NCBI GenBank assembly: GCA_024642115.1
Contig: JAHEBU010000001.1
Coordinates: 434,001-498,000, forward strand
Source: Marivivens sp.
GTDB taxonomy: Bacteria; Pseudomonadota; Alphaproteobacteria; Rhodobacterales; Rhodobacteraceae
Length of the DNA: 64,000 nucleotides
Reading direction: 5' to 3'
This document shows positions 8,627 through 17,128 of this stretch, piece by piece. The position numbers were made by a program, and so were the translations under genes. Every line of letters begins with the position of its first letter. Position 1 is the stretch's first letter. The notes beneath the pieces are model-generated. The model saw nothing but the letters and a program-made list of their open reading frames with translations, did not search any database and had not been told where the DNA came from.

Positions 8627-9910
8627 TCAGTAGTTCGAGGTGAGCTGCACGCAGGTCTTGGTTTCGGTGTTGTACATGCCGCATTTCAGCGTCACCCAAT
8701 CCGATTCCAGAACCGCCGATTCCGGCAGGAAATCGGTCCAGGCGTCGCCGGGCACCGGTTCGGTCTGGCTGATGATGTCGAACTGGCCATCGGCCTGAAT
8801 TTCACCGATCAGAACCGGTTTGGTCAGGTGGTGGTTGGGCAGCATTTCAGCCATCGTGCCGGTCAGGTTCGGGAACGTCTGGCCCGGCAGCGCGTCGATG
8901 ACGGTGTCCACGTCCGTCGTTCCGGCAGCGGTCACCGCGTTCACCCACATGTTGAAGCCGATATAGTGGGCCTCCATCGGGTCGTTGGTCACGCGGGCAT
9001 CGTTGCCGATGAATTTGTGCCATTCGTCGATGAACGTCTTGTTTTCAGGCGTATCGGCGGACATGAAATAGTTCCACGCGGCCAGATGCCCGACCAGGTT
9101 CGACGTGTCGAGGCCCGAAAGCTCCTCTTCGCCCACCGAGAACGCCATGACGGGGATGTCGTCGGCGCTGACGCCTGCGGCGGCCAGTTCCTTGTAGAAC
9201 CCGATGTTGGCGTCGCCGTTGATGGTGGACACCACGCCGACCTTCTTGCCATCCGCGCCCAGCGCCACGACGTCACCGACGATGGTGGCCCAGTCGGACT
9301 GACCAAAGGGGGTATAGTTCACAAAGATATCCTCGGGCGCGATGCCCTTGGATTGCAGGTAGGCTTGCAGGATGTTGTTGGTCGTGCGCGGATAAACATA
9401 GTCGGTGCCGAGCAGGGCGAATTTTTCGACGCCCAATTCGTCGATCATGTAGTCCACCGCCGGGATCGCCTGCTGGTTCGGCGCGGCGCCGGTGTAGAAC
9501 ACATTGCGCGACGATTCCTCGCCCTCGTACTGGACCGGATAGAACATCAGGCCGTCCAGTTCTTCGATCACGGGCAGGACGGATTTGCGGCTGACCGAGG
9601 TCCAGGCCCCGAAAATCACCGACACCTTGTCAACGGTCAGCAATTCCCGCGCCTTTTCGGCAAACAGCGGCCAGTCGGACGCGGGGTCCACGACCACGGC
9701 CTCCAGTTGGCAGCCCAGCAGCCCGCCCTTGGCGTTCTGCTGGTCGATCAGCATGAGCATGGTGTCTTTCAGCGTGGTTTCCGAAATCGCCATGGTTCCG
9801 GACAGCGAATGCAGGACGCCGACCTTGATCGGGCAGTCCACCGCATGGGCCGCGCCCGCCGCCAGAATGGCAGCCGTGGACAGCGAGGCGAGCAGAGTTT
9901 TGGTCGTCAT
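8627..9910 (-). CDS. urtA: urea ABC transporter substrate-binding protein UrtA
   Basis: The 427-residue periplasmic binding protein captures urea for UrtBCDE. It has a signal peptide (MTTKTLLASLSTAAILAAG, cleavage after AHA) and the type I periplasmic-binding fold opening IKVGVLHSLSGTMAISE, which is highly characteristic of UrtA. Further family segments are WTSVSRKSVLPVIEE and FYPVQYEGEESS. The ATG at 9910 was chosen because it starts the signal peptide; an earlier ATG at 9973 adds 21 non-signal residues. It is the first gene of the operon, as usual. It is distantly related to the AmiC-like protein at 17125-18189. Confidence 0.92.
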   Translation of the reverse strand: MTTKTLLASLSTAAILAAGAAHAVDCPIKVGVLHSLSGTMAISETTLKDTMLMLIDQQNAKGGLLGCQLEAVVVDPASDWPLFAEKARELLTVDKVSVIFGAWTSVSRKSVLPVIEELDGLMFYPVQYEGEESSRNVFYTGAAPNQQAIPAVDYMIDELGVEKFALLGTDYVYPRTTNNILQAYLQSKGIAPEDIFVNYTPFGQSDWATIVGDVVALGADGKKVGVVSTINGDANIGFYKELAAAGVSADDIPVMAFSVGEEELSGLDTSNLVGHLAAWNYFMSADTPENKTFIDEWHKFIGNDARVTNDPMEAHYIGFNMWVNAVTAAGTTDVDTVIDALPGQTFPNLTGTMAEMLPNHHLTKPVLIGEIQADGQFDIISQTEPVPGDAWTDFLPESAVLESDWVTLKCGMYNTETKTCVQLTSNY

Positions 9911-10211
9911 AATGGAACAAGTCCCCCAATGATGCGCCGCGGGGTCCCGAACCGGAGGGCGTCTTTGCGCCATTGACCGGACATGCTACAAGGAACCGCA
10001 GCAGATATGTTGCCGCCGTGCGGAGGGGGTGATCTGCCAGGATACGACCTCTGCACGGTGTTTGAGCCGCCCGACGGGAAGCAGGCTTAGCGTTAACGGC
10101 CCGTTCACCATTACGTCATGATTCTTGCTGCACTGCCGCGAGGATTCCGATCATCCGCCCAGAGATTGGGCAAAGTCCCCAGTCGCGCCCGAAAATTAGA
10201 CGGGCCGGGGA
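9911..10211. other. intergenic region upstream of urtA
   Basis: These 301 bases separate the urtA start from the end of the fused ATPase gene, which is on the same strand. They hold the probable urt promoter, with a sigma-54-like element at 10001-10014. I see no other gene here. Confidence 0.5.
10001..10014 (-). promoter_or_regulatory. candidate sigma-54 promoter of the urt operon
   Basis: On the minus strand the sequence GGCAACATATCTGC has the GG-N10-GC spacing of sigma-54 promoters, with GGCA at -24 and TGC at -12, and lies about 90 bases before the urtA start. Urea transporters are often under NtrC control, which makes this plausible. The match is partial and could be chance. Confidence 0.35.
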
Positions 10212-11999
10212 TCAGTCCTGGGCGACGAGGTGCCCGTCCGACACCTCGCGCATGATCACACGGTCGGGGGCCTGCCCCGCCGGATGGACCGGGCTGGGGA
10301 TTTCGCCCGCCAACCGGACAGTTTCGGGCCGGGTCCGGGTCGGGTCCGGCACCGGAACGGCGGCGATCAGGCGGCGGGTGTAGGGGTGCTGGGGGTTGCC
10401 GAACACCTGCGCACGATTTCCGGTTTCCACGATCTGCCCCAGAAACATGACAGCGACCCTGTCGGCGATGGTGTCGACCACGGCCATGTCGTGGCTGATA
10501 AACAGGGTAGCGATGCCGAATTCGGTTTTCAGGTCACCGAGCAGGGCCAGAACACGGGCCTGAACCGAGACATCCAAGGCAGACACGCTTTCATCCGCGA
10601 TCAGCAGTTTCGGGTTCAACGCCAGCGCCCGGGCGATGCAGATCCGCTGCCGCTGCCCGCCGGAAAATTCATGGGGGTAGCGGTCGGCGTGGTCGGGTTG
10701 CAGGCCCACGCGGGACAAAAGGTCGGCCACCCGGGCTTTGTGGTCGCCGGGGATGGCATGGATCACCAGCGGTTCGGCGATCAGCCCGCCCACAGTCATC
10801 CGGGGGTCGAGGGCGGCCATCGGGTCCTGAAAGATGATCTGGACGGACCGGGTCAGCGATTTGCGCCCTGTGGCGTCGAGGCTGCCCAGCTTTTGGCCGT
10901 CCACCTCGATCAGGCCCTGATGGGGGACGAGGCCGACGAGGGCCTTGGCGATGGTGGATTTTCCGCAGCCGGATTCGCCCACAAGGGCGAAAGTTTCGCC
11001 GGGGTTGATCGTCAGGCTGACCCCTTCGACGGCGTGGACGTTGTGGGTCGTTCGGTTCAGCAGACCGGATCTCAGGGGGAAGCGGACGACCACATTTTCC
11101 AGCCGGGCGATGGGGTGTTCACGCGTGAACCGTATGTCATGTATCTGATTTTGTTCTGTAATCTCGAAACTGGCATTTTCAGAACCAGTCGCAGCACGAT
11201 CGCGCATACGCGGCACGGCGGCCAGAAGGTCGCGCGTGTATTGGGCGGTGGGTGCGGCAAATATCTGCCGCACGTCGCCCTGTTCCACCACGCGGCCCGC
11301 CCGCATTACGATCACCCGGTCGGCCATTTCGGCCACCACGCCCATGTCGTGCGTAATCAGGATAATGGCCATTCCGGTGTCGCGTTGCAGGTCGCGCAGC
11401 AGGTCCAGCACCTCGCGCTGGACGGTCACATCGAGCGCGGTGGTGGGCTCATCCGCAATCAGCACCTGAGGTTTGAGCGCCAGCGCCATGGCGATCATCA
11501 CCCGTTGGCGCATCCCCCCGGAAAGTTCGTGCGGATATTGCCCCAGCCTGCGTTCGGGCTGCGACAGCCGCACTGCGGTCAGCGCGTCCAGCGCCATGGC
11601 CCGTGCCTGCGCCCGGCTGATGGGCTGGTGGGCGCGGATCGCTTCGGTCAGTTGCCGCCCGATGGTCAGGACGGGGTTGAGCGAGGTCATGGGTTCCTGA
11701 AAGATCATCGCGATCCGGTCGCCGCGAATGGCGCGCATCTGATCCTCGGGCAGGCTGGTCAGTTCCCGCCCGTCAAGGATCACCGCCCCCGACGTGACCC
11801 GCACGGCAGGCGGCGGCAGCAGTCCCATGATCGCCAGCGAGGTTATGGATTTGCCCGACCCGGATTCCCCCGCGATGGCCAGTGTTTCACCGGGGGCAAA
11901 CCGGAACGACAGGTCCGAGACAAGCGGATGCAGGCCGGTTTCGGTGCGGACCGAAACGGAGAGGGCATCGACGCGCAGGATGTCGGGGGTGGGGGTCAT
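10212..11999 (-). CDS. fused double ATPase of a dipeptide-type ABC transporter
   Basis: The 595-residue protein joins a DppD-like and a DppF-like ATPase in one chain. The first half has Walker A GESGSGKS (near residue 40), signature LSGGMRQRVMIAMAL and Walker B VLIADEPTTALD. The second half has GESGCGKST, FSGGQRQRICIARAL and LLIADESVSALD. Each half ends with the oligopeptide-family tail (AAPTAQYTRDLL and GNPQHPYTRRLI). It would energise the permeases encoded at 14744-16548. It is the last gene of the amiC operon and is separated from fmdA by 142 bases containing a large nested hairpin, so its level may be tuned separately. Confidence 0.88.
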   Translation of the reverse strand: MTPTPDILRVDALSVSVRTETGLHPLVSDLSFRFAPGETLAIAGESGSGKSITSLAIMGLLPPPAVRVTSGAVILDGRELTSLPEDQMRAIRGDRIAMIFQEPMTSLNPVLTIGRQLTEAIRAHQPISRAQARAMALDALTAVRLSQPERRLGQYPHELSGGMRQRVMIAMALALKPQVLIADEPTTALDVTVQREVLDLLRDLQRDTGMAIILITHDMGVVAEMADRVIVMRAGRVVEQGDVRQIFAAPTAQYTRDLLAAVPRMRDRAATGSENASFEITEQNQIHDIRFTREHPIARLENVVVRFPLRSGLLNRTTHNVHAVEGVSLTINPGETFALVGESGCGKSTIAKALVGLVPHQGLIEVDGQKLGSLDATGRKSLTRSVQIIFQDPMAALDPRMTVGGLIAEPLVIHAIPGDHKARVADLLSRVGLQPDHADRYPHEFSGGQRQRICIARALALNPKLLIADESVSALDVSVQARVLALLGDLKTEFGIATLFISHDMAVVDTIADRVAVMFLGQIVETGNRAQVFGNPQHPYTRRLIAAVPVPDPTRTRPETVRLAGEIPSPVHPAGQAPDRVIMREVSDGHLVAQD

Positions 12000-12036
12000 T
12001 CAGAGGGATTTCTTGACGTCTGGATAAAAGCGAAAA

Positions 12037-12121
12037 GGGCGGCGCCCGGACCGCCGGGGCAGGAAGCGAAGCGCCTGCCCCGGGAGGGCGGTTCGGGCGC
12101 TGCCCGGCGTTGCCGCCGGGC
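12037..12121. repeat. large nested GC hairpins between fmdA and the ATPase gene
   Basis: An outer 19-base arm pair (12037-12055 with 12087-12105; 17 Watson-Crick and 2 G-T pairs) encloses an inner perfect 8-bp stem (GGGGCAGG 12056-12063, CCTGCCCC 12074-12081). A third stem (GCCCGGC 12102-12108, GCCGGGC 12115-12121) overlaps its end. No T run follows on either strand. It may be an mRNA-stability or attenuating element, or a REP-like repeat. Confidence 0.6.
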
Positions 12122-12141
12122 GGGTCCGTTCTTGCTACGGT

Positions 12142-13101
12142 TCACTCGAACACACACCTTGGGAAATAGAACGACACGACCCAGTTAGGCATGTCCACGA
12201 TTTCCGAAATGCGCAGGTCGCCGCAGGTGCTGACCAGCATGTAGGCATCGACCGCCGCCATGCCCCGCGTGGCAGACAGGAAATCGACCATGCCCGACAC
12301 CGCGTCGCGGGCTGCTGTCATCAGGTCGGGGCCGATGCCGGTGGTGACTTCGTACCCCTTGGCGTCCAGATGGCGCGTGACCGGGCCGGGGGTGGTGAAG
12401 CGGGGAGTTTTGAGGTTCGCCCCTTTGACCAGATCGAGTGTCAGGACCACGTCCATCGGGGATTCGATGGCCGTCCCGCAGACTTCGCCGTCCCCTTGGG
12501 CGGCATGGGTGTCGCCCACGCTGAAAAGCGCCCCCGCCACCTCGACCGGAAGATAGAGGGTCGTTCCGGCAGACAGATCGCGAATATCCATGTTGCCGCC
12601 GACCCGCCGGGGCGGGACGATGGAGTGCAGGCCCGGCTCGGCCGGGGCCACGCCAATGGTCCCGGCAAAGGGTTTCAAAGGCACGCGGCCTTCTTTCCCA
12701 AAGAGCGACGGGGCCAGTGTATCGGCGTCATAGCTCCAGACATGCAGCGCCGGATCGGTAAACTGATCCGCCAGCAGGCCAAAGCCGGGGATGTTTGCCG
12801 TCCAGCCCCATCCCTTGCCCCCCTGTTGCTGGGGGGCAAAGCTGTCGATGGTGATTTTCAGCGCGTCGCCGGGTTCGGCCCCTTCGACATAGATGGGGCC
12901 ACTGACCGGGTTGATCTTGCCAAAGTCGAGTGCGGTCACATCCGCCACGGTCGACGACGGGCCAAGCTGGCCCGCCGAAGAATCGTGACAGTGAAACAGG
13001 ATTTTCGACCCCGGTTCGGCCCGCTGCACCGGGGCGAAGGAGTTATCCCAGCCGAAATGGTGCTGCGCGCCGTGGATGGTGTAATTGCAATCCTGACACA
13101 T
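12142..13101 (-). CDS. fmdA: acetamidase/formamidase family protein (FmdA-like)
   Basis: The 319-residue protein belongs to the FmdA/AmdA family of zinc-dependent, non-nitrilase amidases that release ammonia from formamide, acetamide and related short amides. Family segments are HHFGWDNSFAPV near the N-terminus, SGPIYVEGAEPGDAL, the Gly-rich GGKGWGWTANIPGFG, and FSVGDTHAAQGDGEVCGTAIE, which holds the probable metal and active-site residues. It lies in an operon with an AmiC-like sensor, an ANTAR regulator and an uptake system, four bases after the binding-protein gene. This suggests that the transported compound is an amide. The exact substrate cannot be read from the sequence. Confidence 0.85.
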   Translation of the reverse strand: MCQDCNYTIHGAQHHFGWDNSFAPVQRAEPGSKILFHCHDSSAGQLGPSSTVADVTALDFGKINPVSGPIYVEGAEPGDALKITIDSFAPQQQGGKGWGWTANIPGFGLLADQFTDPALHVWSYDADTLAPSLFGKEGRVPLKPFAGTIGVAPAEPGLHSIVPPRRVGGNMDIRDLSAGTTLYLPVEVAGALFSVGDTHAAQGDGEVCGTAIESPMDVVLTLDLVKGANLKTPRFTTPGPVTRHLDAKGYEVTTGIGPDLMTAARDAVSGMVDFLSATRGMAAVDAYMLVSTCGDLRISEIVDMPNWVVSFYFPRCVFE

Positions 13102-13105
13102 GGGA

Positions 13106-14725
13106 TCACTCGGTCACATAGACGTAGTCGTAGTTCACCGGGATCGACACCGGATCGACATAGAGGCTGTCATCGCCGCCCATCCGCGCCGATTTCATCG
13201 TGTAGCGCTGTTCGTTGAACACCGGGACCCAAGGCGCCTCTTTCATGACGTTCTGGTAGATGTCCGACCACATGGCCAGACGCGCCGGATCGTCGGGGTT
13301 GTTGAAGCTGTCAGCCTTGGTCGCCTCGGCATCAATCGCGGGGTCGCAGAATTTCGACCAGTTCCAGCCGCCCTCGGCCGCGCCCGAACAGCCCAGGATC
13401 GGCCCGTAGAAGTTGGAAGGATCGGGGAAGTCGGCGATCCACGCCATGCCGCCCGACCAGATCATCGGGGCGGTGCCCGCACCGCCCGCCTCGATCACGT
13501 TGGCCTGCGCCAGCGACTGGATCGACGCGCGGATGCCGATGGCCGCCAGATCCTGCTGCATCGCCTGCGCGATACGCGGGTTGGGGTCGGTGTTCATGAC
13601 GTAAAGTTCGGTGTCGAACCCATCGGGAAAGCCCGCATCGGCCAGCATCTGCTTGGCCTTTTCGGGGTCATAGGGATAGCCCGCGTAATCGGCGGTGTAG
13701 CCCGGCATGGATGGCGGCAGCGGCTGGGTGGCGGGCACGGCACGACCGTTGATGATCTGGGTGATCCGGTCCTTGTTGATCGCCATGTTGATCGCCTCGC
13801 GCACCGCGAGGTTGTCCAGTGGCGGGATGGTGACGTTGAGAGTGATATACCCGGTCTGAAGCTGCCCGCCTTCGACGACGCGGGCGGCTTGGGCGGGGTC
13901 GGCCATGACTTCGGTGAATTTGGCGGGGGGGATGCCGTCGCCGGGGACATCAACCTCGCCATTCTGGAGCCGCAGCAGGGCGACGATGGGTTCCTGGCCC
14001 ACCTCGAACGTCACGGTGTCCAGATAGGGGACGCCCGCCCGCCAGTAGTCGGCGTTCTTCTGGAACACCAGTTTCTGACCGATGGTCCATTCGGCAAGGC
14101 TGAACGCGCCGGTGCCGACCGGGTTGTGCCCGAAATCATCGCCTGCCGCTTCGACCGCTTCCTTTGGCACGATGGACGAGAAATTGAGCGCCATGACGTG
14201 CAGGAAGGTCGCATCGGGCCGCGATAGCTGGATTTGCACGGTCATGGGATCGACCACGGTGACCCCTTCGAGCGTGGTGGCCGACCCGTCGGACATGGCA
14301 TCGAACCCCTTGATCGAGGCAAAGAAGCCTGCGCCGGGGGATTGCGTGGCGGGCAGCGTGACCCGGTCGAGCGAATATTTCACGTCGTCCGCCGTCATTT
14401 CCCGCCCGTTGTGGAATTTCACGCCCGCCCGCAGGTGGAAGGTGAAGGTCATGCCGTCGTCGCTGACCTCATACGATTCTGCCAGACCGGGCCGCAATTC
14501 GGTGGTGCCGGGGACGTAGTCCATCAGGCTGTCGAACAGCGATTTGATCATCGACCAGTTCTGCCAGTCATAGCCGATGGCGGGGTCAAGGGTGGCGACG
14601 TCGTCCTTGTAGGTCACGGTGATCCCGCCGCCGGACTTGGCGTTGGGATCGGGGGTGTAGTCCTGTGCCAGCGCGGGCAGGCCAAGGGCCATCATCAGGG
14701 CGGTGGAGGCGAGCAGTTTTTTCAT
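13106..14725 (-). CDS. ABC transporter substrate-binding protein, family 5 (DppA/OppA type)
   Basis: The 539-residue protein is a periplasmic binding protein of the peptide/nickel family. It has a clear signal peptide (MKKLLASTALMMALGLPALA, cleavage before QD) and typical family 5 segments: AESYEVSDDGMTFTFHLRAGVKFHNG near residue 70-95 (quoted here only as the family core), a helix-rich middle, and ADFPDPSNFYGPILG near the C-terminus. Family members bind peptides, but also opines, amides and sugars. In this operon with an amidase and an AmiC-like sensor, an amide or amidated peptide is a reasonable guess. It sits 18 bases after the DppB-like gene. Confidence 0.85.
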   Translation of the reverse strand: MKKLLASTALMMALGLPALAQDYTPDPNAKSGGGITVTYKDDVATLDPAIGYDWQNWSMIKSLFDSLMDYVPGTTELRPGLAESYEVSDDGMTFTFHLRAGVKFHNGREMTADDVKYSLDRVTLPATQSPGAGFFASIKGFDAMSDGSATTLEGVTVVDPMTVQIQLSRPDATFLHVMALNFSSIVPKEAVEAAGDDFGHNPVGTGAFSLAEWTIGQKLVFQKNADYWRAGVPYLDTVTFEVGQEPIVALLRLQNGEVDVPGDGIPPAKFTEVMADPAQAARVVEGGQLQTGYITLNVTIPPLDNLAVREAINMAINKDRITQIINGRAVPATQPLPPSMPGYTADYAGYPYDPEKAKQMLADAGFPDGFDTELYVMNTDPNPRIAQAMQQDLAAIGIRASIQSLAQANVIEAGGAGTAPMIWSGGMAWIADFPDPSNFYGPILGCSGAAEGGWNWSKFCDPAIDAEATKADSFNNPDDPARLAMWSDIYQNVMKEAPWVPVFNEQRYTMKSARMGGDDSLYVDPVSIPVNYDYVYVTE

Positions 14726-14743
14726 TGTGAGTCTCCTGTTGGG

Positions 14744-15664
14744 TTAGCGGATACGAATACGGGGGTCGATGAACGGGGTGATGAGGTCGGCCAGCAGGTT
14801 GCCCAGCACGATGGCACAGGCAGACACCAGCGTGACGCCCATGATGATGGGGATGTCCACGCGCTGGATCGCCTGCCAGGCCAGTTGCCCGATGCCGGGC
14901 CAGCCGAACACGCCTTCGACGACGACGATCCCGCCCATGAAGATGCCGATGTCGATACCGATCATGGCGATGATGGGCAGGATCGCGTTGGGCAGGGCGT
15001 GGCGGAAGATGACGGCGCGGCGGGTCAGCCCCTTGGCCCGCGCGGTGCGGATGAAATCGGCGCGCAGGACCTCGACCATGCTCGACCGCATCATGCGGGC
15101 ATACCAGCCCGAGCCGAGGATGCCGAGTGTCACGGCGGGCAGCACAAGATGATGCCATGTCCCGTAGCCGCCGATAGGAAACCAGCCAAGGCGGACGGCG
15201 AAGATATAGAGAAGGATCAGGGACACCACGAATTGCGGGGCGCTGACGGCGACAAAGCTGGTCATCATCAGCACGTTGTCGGTGGCGCGACCGCGCCGGA
15301 GTGCGGCCACCATTCCCATCGCCAGACCCAACACCAGTTCGCAGGCGATCCCGGCGGCCATCAGCAGCAGCGTGGGCGGCAGGCGGGCGGCGATCAGAGT
15401 AGAGACATCGGTTTTCTGCAAATAGCTGCGCCCCATGTCCCCCTGCACCAGCCCCCACAGATACCGCCCGTATTGCACGACGAACGGCTGATCGAGGCCC
15501 AGTTCGCGGCGGATATTCTCGACCGTCTGCGGCGTGGCCGATCGCCCGGCGATCTGCCGCACCGGGTCGGCGGGCAGAACGAAGAGCAGGAAGAAGGTGA
15601 TGAAGCTGACGCCCAGAAGAATCAGCGCGGACTGGAACAGGCGGCGGGCCAGATAGGCGGGCAT
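14744..15664 (-). CDS. ABC transporter permease, DppB type
   Basis: The 306-residue membrane protein opens with the DppB/OppB N-terminus (YLARRLFQSALILLGVSF) and has about six helices. The inner-membrane coupling segment DFIRTARAKGLTRR (near residue 200) contacts the ATPase. It forms the channel with the next-door DppC-type protein, whose stop it overlaps as TGATG. The loop after the first helix (AGRSATPQTVENIRRELG) is the usual family periplasmic element. Its substrate is unknown; see the binding protein. Confidence 0.87.
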   Translation of the reverse strand: MPAYLARRLFQSALILLGVSFITFFLLFVLPADPVRQIAGRSATPQTVENIRRELGLDQPFVVQYGRYLWGLVQGDMGRSYLQKTDVSTLIAARLPPTLLLMAAGIACELVLGLAMGMVAALRRGRATDNVLMMTSFVAVSAPQFVVSLILLYIFAVRLGWFPIGGYGTWHHLVLPAVTLGILGSGWYARMMRSSMVEVLRADFIRTARAKGLTRRAVIFRHALPNAILPIIAMIGIDIGIFMGGIVVVEGVFGWPGIGQLAWQAIQRVDIPIIMGVTLVSACAIVLGNLLADLITPFIDPRIRIR

Positions 15665-16548
15665 CAGTCGGACCCCCGCAGTGTCGGGTCCAGCACATCG
15701 CGCAGTGCATCGCCCACAAGGTTGAAGGCCAAGGCCAGCATCAGGATGGCCGCGCCCGGAAAGAACACCAGCCAGGGGGCCGCCTGAAAATAGGTCTGGT
15801 TTTCAAAGATGATGTTGCCCCAGCTGGGGGTCGGGGGTTGGACGCCCACGCCAAGGTAGCTCAGCGTCGCTTCGAGCAGCACGGTCGTGGAAATCCCCAG
15901 CGTCCCCCAGACAATGATCGTGGGCACCAGATGCGGCAGGATGTGCCGGAACAGGATGCGCCCGGTCCCGGCGCCCAATGTCCGTTCGGCCGCAATGAAA
16001 TCCCGTTCGGCCAGTGATGTGGTTTCGGTGTAAATCACCCGCGCGGTCTGCACCCAGTTCACCAAGGCGATGACCATCGCCACGATCCAGAGCGACGGAG
16101 TGAAAATGGCCGCGAGGCAAATCGCCAGCAGCAGCGCCGGAAAGGCCATCATGAGGTCCGTGAACCGCATCAGGATCGACCCGACCCAGCCGCGGAAATA
16201 GCCCGCCGTGATCCCGACCAGCGTGCCGATCAACAGCGCCATGCCGTTGGCCAAGACCCCGATGATAAGAGAGGTCCGCGCGCCATACAGGATACGCGAC
16301 AGCAGGTCCCGCCCCAGAAGGTCGGTTCCCAGCGGGTAGGCCCCGCCGGGGGGCATGGGGGCACCTTCGATCGTCAGCCCGTCGAAATTCTGCTGGAACG
16401 GATCGAAAGGGGCGATCAGGGGCGCAAAGATCGCCCCGCCGACGACCAGCGCGATCAGGAGCAGGCCGAATACGGCCAGCTTGCGCCGCATCAACCGGGC
16501 CAGTGGCCCCGGCGGAAGGGCGCGATCAGGAACGGCTATGTCGGTCAT
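15664..16548 (-). CDS. ABC transporter permease, DppC type
   Basis: The 294-residue permease has the DppC layout: a short cytoplasmic start, one helix (FGLLLIALVVGGAIFAPL), a periplasmic stretch containing PLGTDLLGRDLLSRILYGAR, and five further helices with the coupling motif RDFIAAERTLGAG. The start at 16548 has a purine-rich GGGGGG site directly upstream; an ATG at 16566 is possible. Either start overlaps the end of the ANTAR regulator gene (stop at 16526), so the regulator and transporter are in one transcript. Confidence 0.87.
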   Translation of the reverse strand: MTDIAVPDRALPPGPLARLMRRKLAVFGLLLIALVVGGAIFAPLIAPFDPFQQNFDGLTIEGAPMPPGGAYPLGTDLLGRDLLSRILYGARTSLIIGVLANGMALLIGTLVGITAGYFRGWVGSILMRFTDLMMAFPALLLAICLAAIFTPSLWIVAMVIALVNWVQTARVIYTETTSLAERDFIAAERTLGAGTGRILFRHILPHLVPTIIVWGTLGISTTVLLEATLSYLGVGVQPPTPSWGNIIFENQTYFQAAPWLVFFPGAAILMLALAFNLVGDALRDVLDPTLRGSD

Positions 16549-17128
16549 CCGCCCCCCCTGCCCCATACCGGGCGACGACGCGGGCCGCCGCCTGTTCCAA
16601 TGTCACCCGCCATGTCATCGCCATTTGGCGAAGCTGGGCATAGGCCTCGGCCTCGGTCCCTTGGCGGGCCAGAAGGGTCACCGCCTGCACCACGGTCTGC
16701 CGTTCGTCGATCCGCGCCCGCAGGTCCGCAATCTCGATCTCGGCGGCGCGACGGGCATCAAAGGCGGCGCGGGCGATCAAAAGAGCAGAGTATGCCCCGC
16801 TGTCGCCCACGGGTTTAAGCAATTGAGCATGTGCGCCGATGGAGAGCGACCATTCGATCCGCCCCGGCGCCTCGGACCCAATGAGGGCGATCATGGGCAT
16901 CGGACTGGCCCCCGGCGCCCAGGGGAATTGCCCGTCATGGCCCATGTCGGCATCGAAGAATACGAAATCCGCGCCAAGGGCAGACGCGTCCAGATCGGGC
17001 CAGACCGCATCGACATGCAGGCCGATGGCCGCCAGTTGCCGGGTCAGCGCCTGCACGACTGCATGGGGCCGGTGCAGGATCACCGCCCGCGCCCCGCCAA
17101 GGTTCTGGATGCGGACCGTCCGTTTCAA
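16526..17128 (-). CDS. amiR: AmiR-like ANTAR-domain antitermination regulator
   Basis: The 200-residue protein has an N-terminal pseudo-receiver part (residues 1-120; no complete set of phospho-acceptor residues is obvious). A coiled-coil segment follows (about 125-145, AAEIEIADLRARIDERQ), then an ANTAR-type C-terminal bundle with the expected Ala/Leu pattern (QTVVQAVTLLARQGTEAEAY, then LRQMAMTWRVTLEQAA). ANTAR proteins bind paired hairpins in nascent RNA and stop terminators forming. In Pseudomonas, AmiR is held inactive by AmiC until amide binds. The gene overlaps amiC by four bases (ATGA), the same arrangement as the known pair. An attenuator-like hairpin lies before amiC. Confidence 0.8.
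   Translation of the reverse strand: MKRTVRIQNLGGARAVILHRPHAVVQALTRQLAAIGLHVDAVWPDLDASALGADFVFFDADMGHDGQFPWAPGASPMPMIALIGSEAPGRIEWSLSIGAHAQLLKPVGDSGAYSALLIARAAFDARRAAEIEIADLRARIDERQTVVQAVTLLARQGTEAEAYAQLRQMAMTWRVTLEQAAARVVARYGAGGADDRHSRS

Noticed and set aside
7757-9976. Very long open frames antisense to urtB/urtA, and similar ones antisense to other genes
   Set aside because: They mirror the real genes because of high G+C third positions, carry no recognisable domains, and are rich in His, Gln, Arg and Gly, as expected for antisense frames.
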